Positions 44,519-53,286 of a stretch of DNA of 64,000 nucleotides are shown here, piece by piece (position 1 is the first letter of the stretch; the number at the start of each line of letters is the position of its first letter). The notes under the pieces are model-generated. The model saw only the letters and a list, made by a program, of their open reading frames with translations. It did not search any database and was not told the origin of the DNA. Origin of the DNA: Lewinellaceae bacterium (GTDB taxonomy: Bacteria > Bacteroidota > Bacteroidia > Chitinophagales > Saprospiraceae); assembly GCA_020636075.1 (NCBI GenBank), contig JACJYO010000002.1, positions 558,001 through 622,000 of the forward strand, in the 5' to 3' direction. The position numbers were made by a program, and so were the translations under genes.

Positions 44519-47500
44519 ATGGGGTACCCGAATCGATACACACTCTGCTTTTTGCTCTGTTCTTGTTTTTGCGTTCAGACCGGTTTTACCCAAAACCAAA
44601 TCCAGGTAGCGCTGACGAACCAACGCCAGCGCATACCCATTGACGTAAATGCCGGCTTAAACCGTATCCGGGTGTGTGGCCTTCAGCCCGGCACTACCTA
44701 TGCTGCCGTTGCGGCGAAAACAGCGCCCGATCAGGATATCCCCCTTCAGATGCAACTCGCAGACCCGGCACTGGAAGCGGCAGCCAAACAGCAATCGCGT
44801 CCCGACCGGCCGCAGCACCGGATGTTTGTGGCAAACGAGGGTTGTATTGATCTGTTGGTTTTTGTCGAAACTAAAAATCAAACATCCAAACTGCCTGTAC
44901 TCCTGTCGGTCGGATGTACCGATTGCGCCGAGGCCACTGTTTTTTTGGAAAAATTCTCCAGGGAGTTGGAAAGCCTGGGCATGGCAAACCTCTCCGTAAG
45001 CGGTGGCATACCGGCGAACACCCTGATCCGGAACACCCTCATTGGCGGCGATTGCTTCGATGTGGCAAATGTCAGCGCAACCGGACCAGCCTATTCGCGG
45101 GGAACTTTCAGCAATGGCAGCGCCTCCATCGGCATTGAAAACGGCATTGTGCTTTGCACCGGGTCGGTGATCAACCTGCCGGGGCCCAATACATCCAATT
45201 CGACTTCGGCCAATGGCGCCGGATTCAACTTAAACACCAACCCGGATGACCCCGATCTCGCCACGCTCACCGATGGAAATCAATGGGATCTGAGCACCAT
45301 TGAGTTTGATTTTACGCCTACGGCAAATGCGGTGCAGTTTGAATATGTGTTCGGATCGGAGGAATATTGCGAGTTTGCCAATTCGACCTACAACGATGTT
45401 TTTGGGTTTTTCATTAGCGGTCCGGGCATTGCAGGCACACAAAATCTGGCCTTATTGCCCAGTACTACCACCCCGGTTACTATTAACAACGTCAACCACG
45501 TCAACAATACCGCCTACTATGTAAACAACACGACAGATGTAATCTGTCAGACCGGAATACCCTGTTGTACCAATGATTGTTCGCTGGACGGCTGGACCAC
45601 ACCGTTAACGGCAACGCTTACCAATCTCACCCCTTGTGCAACCTATCACATCAAACTGGCCATTGCCGACATCACCGACGGCTTGTTGTTTTCTGCCGTC
45701 TTTCTCAAGGCAAACTCGTTCGACGCCGGGGGAAGTATCAGTGCCAGTACAGTGTATCCGAACGGGCAGCCGGTGTCTATTGAAGGCTGTGAAAACGGCG
45801 TGATCCGCTTTGTCCGCAGCAGTGGCGATCTGAACACGCCGCTTACAGTGCATTACAGCATTGGCGGTACAGCTACCCCGGGCGATGATTACGCTGTGCT
45901 GCCGGATTCGGTGATCATCCCGGCCGGAGATTCCATATTCCTGCTTCCAATTACGGTTTTCAACGACTTGATTGCGGAAGGGCAAGAATTTATCGTGCTT
46001 ACGCTCGACAATGCCTGCTCCTGCCAAACAACCGCCCTGACCTTTACCATTGATGACAAGCCACCACTGGATATTGAAATGGCTGATTTGAACATTTGCG
46101 GCGACACCAGTACGGTGCTAAGCCCTGCATTTTCAGCGTCCGGCGTTGCCCCCCTGCATTATTTGTGGAACACCGGCGATACAACCGCGACCCTGACCAT
46201 CTCCACGCTCGGCACAACTTCCTACAGTCTGACGGTGACGGACGCCTGCGGCGAAACGGATACTGCCAGCGCAATGGTCACTCTCGAGCCTGCCCCGGTT
46301 GCCGTATTGAGTGGCAGCGGGTCGCTTTGTGCAGGCATGCCCGATTTCGTTGTGCTAAGCATTTCCATGAGCGGTCCGGGGCCCTGGACAGTTGGTTTGG
46401 ACAGTAATGGAACAGCGGTAACCCGTCAATTCAGCAGCAGCCCGGGTACCATCAGCATCTCCGATCCGGGTATGTATGCGCTCACCAGCGTAGTCACAGC
46501 TGCCGGATGTCCGGGAACCGTTTCAGGCATGGTGAGTATCAACGAGATAACCGTTGATTTGGCGCTAACCCCCACCGATCCCTTGTGTTTTGGCGCAGCC
46601 AATGGAAGTATCACAGCAACACCCAGCGGCGGAACGGGGCCCTTTTTATTTGTCTGGAATACCGGCGCCGACAGTTCAACTATTACCGGTTTAGGCCCCG
46701 GCATGTTTACCGTTACCGCCACGAACAGCGAAGGGTGCAGCGCAAGCGCATCGACCAGTTTGGGTGAGCCGCCCCAACTTACCGCTGAGATTGTGGATTC
46801 AACTGGAATTAATTGCAACAACCCGACTGGTAGTGCCGACCTGTCGGTAGGTGGCGGTACGCCCGGCTTCATGTTCAACTGGAGCAACAGCGACACTGTG
46901 GAGGACCCCGTTTTCGATTCAGGTGGCACGTATACCGTGACTGTTTCTGACGCCAATGGATGTTCGGCAACCGCTACTGTTTCCATTGCACAGGATACTG
47001 TGGCGCCAACTGCGGTAGCGGCCTTGCCGAATCCGCTCACCTGCGATTCGCTGGAGGTGACCATTGACGCCGGTACTTCGGCGCAAGGGCCGGCATTTAG
47101 TTACAGCTGGGATGGACCCGGAATTATTTGCTGCGCCAACACGCTGGCGCCCCGGGTCGACGCTCCGGGAACATATACCCTAACCGTCACCAATTCGGAT
47201 AATGGCTGCACCAATACCGTTTCTGTGCTGGTTGTTGAGGATAATGCGCCGCCTTTGGTTGTGATCAGTCCGCCGCAAATGATCAGCTGCGACCTGCCGG
47301 AACTGCCCCTCGACGCGAGCGGCTCGGCCAGCGGCCCGGAGTACACGTTTTCCTGGAACACCGCCGACGGGCACTTCGCCTGTTGCACAAATACACTCCA
47401 ACCGCAAGTTGATCTTGCAGGCACCTATGCCCTCCAAATCACCAATACCAACACCGGATGTAGCGCCACGGCAAGCGTTACTATAAGCGGAAACAGCACC

Positions 47501-50500
47501 CCTCCCGAAGCGGTCATTGCCCCGGCGGGGCAAATTGATTGTGGCAACCTCACCCTGCAACTGGACGGCTCCGGCTCCACCACCGGCAGTTCCATTTCAT
47601 ATCAATGGACTGCTATAAACGGTGGTAATATTCTTTCTGGCCAAAGTACCCCAACGGCGGTTGTGGATCAGGGTGGCGATTATAGCCTTGTTGTTCTGAA
47701 TTCGGAAAACAATTGCATGGACACAGCCACGGTGCACGTAATCGCAGACCTTGTTCCACCTGATGCCATGGCCACAGCCAACGGAACGCTTACCTGCCAA
47801 TCGCCTTCCATAAACCTGGATGGAAACGGTTCGAGTACCGGGCTGGCTATTACCTATCTCTGGACTACTCAAGACGGCAACCTGGTCAGTGGCGAAACCG
47901 GACTCAATCCCGTTGTCAACCAGGGCGGCACGTACACATTGTTGGTCACAAACACCGCCAATAGCTGCACCGACACAGCCAGCATAACCGTGGCCGGCAA
48001 CCAGGATCAACCCATCGCCAATGCCGGACCGACGCTACAGTTGAATTGCACGCAGGCCCAGGTGCAATTGGAGGGCAGCGGCAGCGTTGGGCCCAATTTC
48101 ACGATCCAATGGACGGCAAACCCGGGTTTTATTCTCAGTGGAGACGATACGTTTACACCCACTGTTAACGCCGCGGGTACCTATACCCTGGTAGTTACCG
48201 ATACGGCAAATGGTTGCAGCAGCGAAGATGTCGTGAATATCAGCGCCAATTTTGACACCCCGGTTGCATCGATTGCCATGCCATCAGTCATCAACTGCGC
48301 CAATCCGGAAATTGAACTGGATGCCAGCAACTCCACGCAAGGCAATGGAATTGTTTTTACCTGGAATACGCCAAACGGAAATATCGTAAGCGGAGGCGCA
48401 ACACCAAACCCAACGGTGGATGCACCCGGACAGTATATTTTAGTATTGACCAACAGCCTTAGCAGCTGCGTCGACTCGGCCATGGTCACCGTACTGCATG
48501 ATCTTTCCATACCCACAGCCGATGCCGGGCCCGGCGACACCTTGCGTTGCTCGACACCGCAGATCAACCTGAACGGCAGTGGATCCTCCGGACCAGATTT
48601 TTTCTATTCATGGCTAACCGCGGATGGAAATATTGTGAGCGGAGCAAACACCCTCAGCCCGGAAATCGACGCTGCGGGAACCTATACCCTCATCGTAACC
48701 GACACCACCAACGGCTGCACCGCGGAAAGCACGGTTACTATTGCTGCCGACCAAAACGTACCGCTGGCATTTGCCGGGAATGATGCTGTGCTCGATTGTT
48801 TTAACCCAAACATCCAACTCAACGGCACGGGCTCGACCGCCGGAGTCGGCATCAGTTACCAATGGACGGCCAATCCGGGAAACATCGTTTCGGGTGCAAC
48901 CAGCCTTACCCCGCTGGTGGATGCCGATGGATTCTATACGCTGGTAGTCACCAACGCCGCCAATGGCTGTACAGCCTCAGCTGAAGTTGCCGTTGGAAAT
49001 AATATTGTTTATCCAACGGCCGCCATTGCCCCGCCAACTGAAATTAATTGCAGCAATTCCACCGTTCAACTCGATGCAGGCGCCTCCTCACAAGGCATTA
49101 CCATCAATTTTTCCTGGAGCAGTCCCAATGGAAATATTACCGGCGGTAACGGCACTCCTTTTCCGCAAGTGGATCAGCCCGGCACCTATGTATTGGTTTT
49201 ACAAAATACAGAAAACGGTTGTGTGGATTCCGCAACGGTGGAGGTTTTTGAAAATATTACGCCGCCCATTGCCGCGGCAGATTCAACGGCAGTCCTGACT
49301 TGCCTGGAAACACAAATCAGCCTGAACGGACAGGGCTCATCATCAGGGCCCAACATTGAATACAACTGGACGACAGCCGGCGGGAACATCATCAGTGGCC
49401 AGCAGACACTGAACCCGGTCGTTGACCAACCCGGTGGGTATACGCTGACTGTTTTTAACCTGGAAAATGGCTGTACGACGCAGGCGGCAGTTCAGGTCAG
49501 CAGTGACCAACAATTGCCGGCTGCCGATGCCGGTGCTGCACAAACGCTAACTTGTGCGGTTCCAGAGGTTAGCCTGAATGGCAGCAATTCTGCACAGGGG
49601 GCGCCATACAGTTATCAGTGGACCACTACCGATGGCAATATCCTTACCGGTGCAAATTCCCTGAACCCGCTTGTCGATGCTGCCGGAACCTACACCTTGT
49701 TGGTCACCAATTCGGAAACCGGCTGTACGGCTGAATCTTCAGTGTCCGTCGGTGAAAACATTAGCGTCCCGGTGGCTACTACGGCGCCCGGAGGTACGCT
49801 GAGTTGTTTGCAATCGAGTTTGGTTTTGGACGGTTCGGGCTCCAGTACCGGAAACGCCTTTATTTATCTGTGGAGTAGTAGTTCCGGAAACATTGTTTCG
49901 GGCCAAGGCACACTCAATCCCACCGTAAATGCGGTCGGGGTATATTCATTGTTGGTCACTGATACGCTGAATGGCTGCACCGCAAGTGCAGATGTGCAAA
50001 TTACCGCCGATGCAAGCCTGCCAATTGCCAATGCCGGGCCTGCCGACACACTCAATTGCCTGGCTTCAGAAAGCACCCTCAATGGGACTGCATCCAGCCA
50101 GGGCGGGCAATACAGTTACATCTGGTCGGGGCCGGGCATTGTCTCTGGCGACACTACCCTCACGCCGGTCATCAACCTGCCCGGCACCTATGTCCTGTTA
50201 ATCACCGACACTGCAAACGGTTGCACGGCCAGCTCCGGCGTGACGATACTGGAAGACCGTACAGTTCCGCTGGTTATGGCAGGCCCTGATGATCTTATAA
50301 CCTGTATCGACACGATGCTCGCCCTTTCCGGAAATGCTTCCGGCAATGGTGCACTGCTCAGTTACTCCTGGAGCAGCAACACCGGAAGCGGTATTTTATC
50401 CGGGGCAACCACCCTCACACCACAGGTGGATCAACCGGGGATTTACACGTTGACGGTGACGAATAATGCCAATGGTTGTACTGCCACGGATCAGGTAGAA

Positions 50501-53059
50501 ATTACTCAGAATACTGTTTTGCCGGTAGCGAATGCAGGATTGTCCGGAATGCTTACCTGTGCAATTCAAAATATCGTACTCAACGGCTCCGGCAGCAATG
50601 GGGCACAGGTTGAATACCTGTGGACAACAGTTGATGGCCATATTTCTGCCGGGCAGGGAACATTAAACCCAACGGTGAATGCGCCCGGAACGTATGCGCT
50701 TTTGGCAACAGACACGGTGAATGGCTGTACAGCAACTGCTACAGTTCAAGTAATGCAGAACATTGAAGCTCCGGTCGCCATAATTGAGTCACCACCCACA
50801 CTGGGTTGCATACTCAACCAAATCACATTGAACACTGCCGGCAGCAGCACCGGCACACAATATGGGTACAACTGGTCGACAACAGATGGCAATATTCTTT
50901 CCGGTGCAGGCAGCCCGGCGCCAACCGCGGATCAGCCCGGTACCTATACGCTCATCCTGATGGACACCACAAATAGCTGCAGCGACACGGTATCTACACT
51001 TGTTATGCAGGATATTACACCGCCTTCAGCAACTGCCGGAAGTACCGACACACTTACCTGTGTCGAACAGGCGCTACAGTTGAATGGAGGCGGCAGCAGC
51101 ACCGGCCCCTCCACCACCTATTTATGGAGCACGTTGGACGGTAATATTACTTTCGGGGCCAATTCGCTTTTTCCGCTGGTGGATGCACCGGGCTTGTACA
51201 CGCTTCAAGTTACCAACCAGTTGAATGGCTGCACGGGAACATCCAGTGTCCAGATTTTTCAAAGTACGAATGTGCTCTTCAGCGTCATTGAACCACCTGT
51301 AATTCTCACCTGCAATGTCACTATGCTTGTACTGAACGGTTTGGGCAGCAGCAGTGGGCCGGGAATCGGCTATCAATGGAATACCATCGGTGGCATGATT
51401 CAGAGTGGCGCAAACAGCCTTCAGCCAACAGTTAGCGCCCCGGGCAGCTACACGTTGCAGGTAACGGATAGCCTCACCGGTTGCACCACAACCACCACCA
51501 CGGTGGTGCAACAAGACACAGTAGCACCCGCCGTAGATGCCGGCATCGCCGGAACAATCACTTGCACGGATACTTTGCTCAGTCTGAACGGTACGGGTTC
51601 GGGAGGGAACCTTGGCATTGGGTATTCCTGGTCGACTACGAATGGGTCCATCCTATCTGGTTCCAATACTGCTGCCCCGGCTATAAATTCAGGTGGAATA
51701 TACACCCTGGCGGTGTACGATTTGTTTAACGGGTGCTCCAGTACCGATCAGGTGGTTGTGCCGGTGGACACCCTGCCGCCGTCGATTGCCATTGCCGCCC
51801 CGGATTCGCTGACCTGCAGCCAACGCGATGTGCTGCTGGATGCCACAGGGTCGGCACAAGGACCTATGTTCAGCTATTCCTGGAGCGGTCCGGGGGTAGT
51901 CAGTGGGGACACCGGACTAACCCCTGTGGTCAACTTGCCCGGCATTTACCAAATCAGTATAACCAATAGTGTAACAGGCTGCACAGCCTCGGCTTCTATC
52001 CTCGTTGTTGAGGATATTCAGCCTCCCATTGCAGAGGCGGGGAATGGTTTTGAATTGAATTGCACGGTTGAGGAAGGTTTACTGAGCGCAACGGGTTCTT
52101 CTGCCGGGCCGTTGTTCTCCTATGCCTGGTCAACGACAACCGGAAATATTACTTCCGGAGCAAACTCGGCAATGCCCAGTGTCAACGCTGCCGGAAGTTA
52201 TACGCTCCTGGTGACCAACCAGCAAAACGGCTGTACGGCATCCGATGCCGTAGTCGTGCAGGAAAACACCAATTATCCCAGCGGAATTGACATTTCAACC
52301 GCGCCGCCGGGCTGCAAGGGCAACACGGGAACTATTCGGATTGATACTGTAACCGGCGGTACCGGGCCGTATTTGTATTCAATTGACGGTGGAAAAACTT
52401 TTCTGACGGTTCAAACATTTGAAGGATTATCACCCGGACTGTACCACTTGACGGTGCAGGACATGAACGGCTGCGAGTACAGTGACGCTGTTAATCTGCC
52501 GCCTCCGGTTATTCCGGTCGTTGGCCTTGGCGCTGATATCGCGTTGGAATTTGGCGATTCGGTAAAATTGACCGCCTTGTTTAACATTCCCCCGTACACC
52601 ATCGACACTATAATCTGGAGCCCACAAGCAGGGCTGACTTTTACCGGCAACCCGGCAGTGGTTTATGCAAAACCATTTGTTACAACGGAATACAAAGTTT
52701 TCGTCCAAAATGAGGACGGCTGTACAGCGGAAGCCAGTATCCGGATACTTGTAAACCAACCCGACATTTGGGCGCCCAATGCGATCAGCCCAAACCGGGA
52801 AGACGGCTTTAATGACGTGTTCCTGATATTTTCCGGAAAAAATGCGGTTCGGAAAATCAACACCCTGCAAATTTTTGATCGTTGGGGAAATCTTGTTTTT
52901 CAAAATCAAAATTTTCAGCCCAACGATGAAAAACAGGGTTGGGACGGTATTTTCCGTGGGAAGCCCATGAATCCGGCAGTATTCGTCTGGTGGGCCGAAA
53001 TTGAACTTGCCGACGGGCAAATCCTCAATTTAAAAGGCGACGTAACCATTGTAAAATAA
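44519..53059 (+). CDS. Giant choice-of-anchor L adhesin with 21 Ig/PKD-like repeats and type B sorting domain
   Basis: 2846 aa. A signal peptide (1-25) is followed by a beta-rich head and a choice-of-anchor L domain (about 160-405; LIGGDCFDV, FDFTPTANAVQFEYVFGSEEYCEF, YNDVFGFFISGPGI). A Calx-beta-like module (about 420-500; GTATPGDDYAVLP, AEGQEFIVLTLDN) and SprB-like modules come next. Residues 831-2587 are 21 tandem modules of about 84 residues, each with two cysteines (one in a consensus L-T-C, one in NGC near the end). The tail has an SprB-like module (IRIDTVTGGTGPYLYSIDGG), then WAPNAISPN, FDRWGNLVF and GWDGIFRG of the gliding-motility C-terminal domain for type IX export. Alternating spacers suggest a long rod holding the head away from the cell. 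A sister protein with one repeat is at 56657. Confidence 0.93.
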   Translation: MGYPNRYTLCFLLCSCFCVQTGFTQNQIQVALTNQRQRIPIDVNAGLNRIRVCGLQPGTTYAAVAAKTAPDQDIPLQMQLADPALEAAAKQQSRPDRPQHRMFVANEGCIDLLVFVETKNQTSKLPVLLSVGCTDCAEATVFLEKFSRELESLGMANLSVSGGIPANTLIRNTLIGGDCFDVANVSATGPAYSRGTFSNGSASIGIENGIVLCTGSVINLPGPNTSNSTSANGAGFNLNTNPDDPDLATLTDGNQWDLSTIEFDFTPTANAVQFEYVFGSEEYCEFANSTYNDVFGFFISGPGIAGTQNLALLPSTTTPVTINNVNHVNNTAYYVNNTTDVICQTGIPCCTNDCSLDGWTTPLTATLTNLTPCATYHIKLAIADITDGLLFSAVFLKANSFDAGGSISASTVYPNGQPVSIEGCENGVIRFVRSSGDLNTPLTVHYSIGGTATPGDDYAVLPDSVIIPAGDSIFLLPITVFNDLIAEGQEFIVLTLDNACSCQTTALTFTIDDKPPLDIEMADLNICGDTSTVLSPAFSASGVAPLHYLWNTGDTTATLTISTLGTTSYSLTVTDACGETDTASAMVTLEPAPVAVLSGSGSLCAGMPDFVVLSISMSGPGPWTVGLDSNGTAVTRQFSSSPGTISISDPGMYALTSVVTAAGCPGTVSGMVSINEITVDLALTPTDPLCFGAANGSITATPSGGTGPFLFVWNTGADSSTITGLGPGMFTVTATNSEGCSASASTSLGEPPQLTAEIVDSTGINCNNPTGSADLSVGGGTPGFMFNWSNSDTVEDPVFDSGGTYTVTVSDANGCSATATVSIAQDTVAPTAVAALPNPLTCDSLEVTIDAGTSAQGPAFSYSWDGPGIICCANTLAPRVDAPGTYTLTVTNSDNGCTNTVSVLVVEDNAPPLVVISPPQMISCDLPELPLDASGSASGPEYTFSWNTADGHFACCTNTLQPQVDLAGTYALQITNTNTGCSATASVTISGNSTPPEAVIAPAGQIDCGNLTLQLDGSGSTTGSSISYQWTAINGGNILSGQSTPTAVVDQGGDYSLVVLNSENNCMDTATVHVIADLVPPDAMATANGTLTCQSPSINLDGNGSSTGLAITYLWTTQDGNLVSGETGLNPVVNQGGTYTLLVTNTANSCTDTASITVAGNQDQPIANAGPTLQLNCTQAQVQLEGSGSVGPNFTIQWTANPGFILSGDDTFTPTVNAAGTYTLVVTDTANGCSSEDVVNISANFDTPVASIAMPSVINCANPEIELDASNSTQGNGIVFTWNTPNGNIVSGGATPNPTVDAPGQYILVLTNSLSSCVDSAMVTVLHDLSIPTADAGPGDTLRCSTPQINLNGSGSSGPDFFYSWLTADGNIVSGANTLSPEIDAAGTYTLIVTDTTNGCTAESTVTIAADQNVPLAFAGNDAVLDCFNPNIQLNGTGSTAGVGISYQWTANPGNIVSGATSLTPLVDADGFYTLVVTNAANGCTASAEVAVGNNIVYPTAAIAPPTEINCSNSTVQLDAGASSQGITINFSWSSPNGNITGGNGTPFPQVDQPGTYVLVLQNTENGCVDSATVEVFENITPPIAAADSTAVLTCLETQISLNGQGSSSGPNIEYNWTTAGGNIISGQQTLNPVVDQPGGYTLTVFNLENGCTTQAAVQVSSDQQLPAADAGAAQTLTCAVPEVSLNGSNSAQGAPYSYQWTTTDGNILTGANSLNPLVDAAGTYTLLVTNSETGCTAESSVSVGENISVPVATTAPGGTLSCLQSSLVLDGSGSSTGNAFIYLWSSSSGNIVSGQGTLNPTVNAVGVYSLLVTDTLNGCTASADVQITADASLPIANAGPADTLNCLASESTLNGTASSQGGQYSYIWSGPGIVSGDTTLTPVINLPGTYVLLITDTANGCTASSGVTILEDRTVPLVMAGPDDLITCIDTMLALSGNASGNGALLSYSWSSNTGSGILSGATTLTPQVDQPGIYTLTVTNNANGCTATDQVEITQNTVLPVANAGLSGMLTCAIQNIVLNGSGSNGAQVEYLWTTVDGHISAGQGTLNPTVNAPGTYALLATDTVNGCTATATVQVMQNIEAPVAIIESPPTLGCILNQITLNTAGSSTGTQYGYNWSTTDGNILSGAGSPAPTADQPGTYTLILMDTTNSCSDTVSTLVMQDITPPSATAGSTDTLTCVEQALQLNGGGSSTGPSTTYLWSTLDGNITFGANSLFPLVDAPGLYTLQVTNQLNGCTGTSSVQIFQSTNVLFSVIEPPVILTCNVTMLVLNGLGSSSGPGIGYQWNTIGGMIQSGANSLQPTVSAPGSYTLQVTDSLTGCTTTTTTVVQQDTVAPAVDAGIAGTITCTDTLLSLNGTGSGGNLGIGYSWSTTNGSILSGSNTAAPAINSGGIYTLAVYDLFNGCSSTDQVVVPVDTLPPSIAIAAPDSLTCSQRDVLLDATGSAQGPMFSYSWSGPGVVSGDTGLTPVVNLPGIYQISITNSVTGCTASASILVVEDIQPPIAEAGNGFELNCTVEEGLLSATGSSAGPLFSYAWSTTTGNITSGANSAMPSVNAAGSYTLLVTNQQNGCTASDAVVVQENTNYPSGIDISTAPPGCKGNTGTIRIDTVTGGTGPYLYSIDGGKTFLTVQTFEGLSPGLYHLTVQDMNGCEYSDAVNLPPPVIPVVGLGADIALEFGDSVKLTALFNIPPYTIDTIIWSPQAGLTFTGNPAVVYAKPFVTTEYKVFVQNEDGCTAEASIRILVNQPDIWAPNAISPNREDGFNDVFLIFSGKNAVRKINTLQIFDRWGNLVFQNQNFQPNDEKQGWDGIFRGKPMNPAVFVWWAEIELADGQILNLKGDVTIVK
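47009..52279 (+). repeat. 21 tandem protein repeats of about 84 residues
   Basis: 5271 bases, 1757 residues, divided at each recurring boundary (D-x-x-x-P-P/x-A-x-A-G) gives 21 modules of 82-86 residues. Shared positions include L-x-C, L-N/D-G-S-G-S, Y-x-W, D/P-G-N-I-x-S-G, P-G-T-Y-T-L-x-V-T and N-G-C-T-A. The copies differ much at DNA level, so they are not a recent amplification. Confidence 0.92.
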
Positions 53060-53076
53060 GGCGAAATGCTGCCACC

Positions 53077-53127
53077 ACAACCGGCCCTGCCGATGAATTG
53101 AGAGAATTCATCGGCAGGGCCGGTTGT
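53077..53127 (+). terminator. Strong terminator after the 2846-aa adhesin
   Basis: A perfect 23-bp stem (53077-53099 with 53105-53127; arm begins ACAACCGGCCCTGCCG) and the 5-nt loop GAGAG. Only a short T-rich stretch (GTGTTT) follows. Confidence 0.85.
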
Positions 53128-53286
53128 GTTTATCATAGGTCGGATATCAGACATTTATTAAATTGATTTTCACAAAAAGTTCAAAAATTATATTGGCCAT
53201 ATCCGTTTTTTTCAGAATAGTAAATACATTGAAGCCGAAAGCAGCAAAATCAACCAATTTTTTTAATACGCTTAAAATGTGTTTCA

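Noticed and set aside
47009..52279. Regular repeats that might be taken for a CRISPR or satellite array
   Set aside because: They are about 250-bp coding units that keep one frame and differ strongly at DNA level.
46426..52650. Long antisense open frames across the adhesin repeats
   Set aside because: Shadows of the coding strand's repeated composition; they have low-complexity content and no family match.
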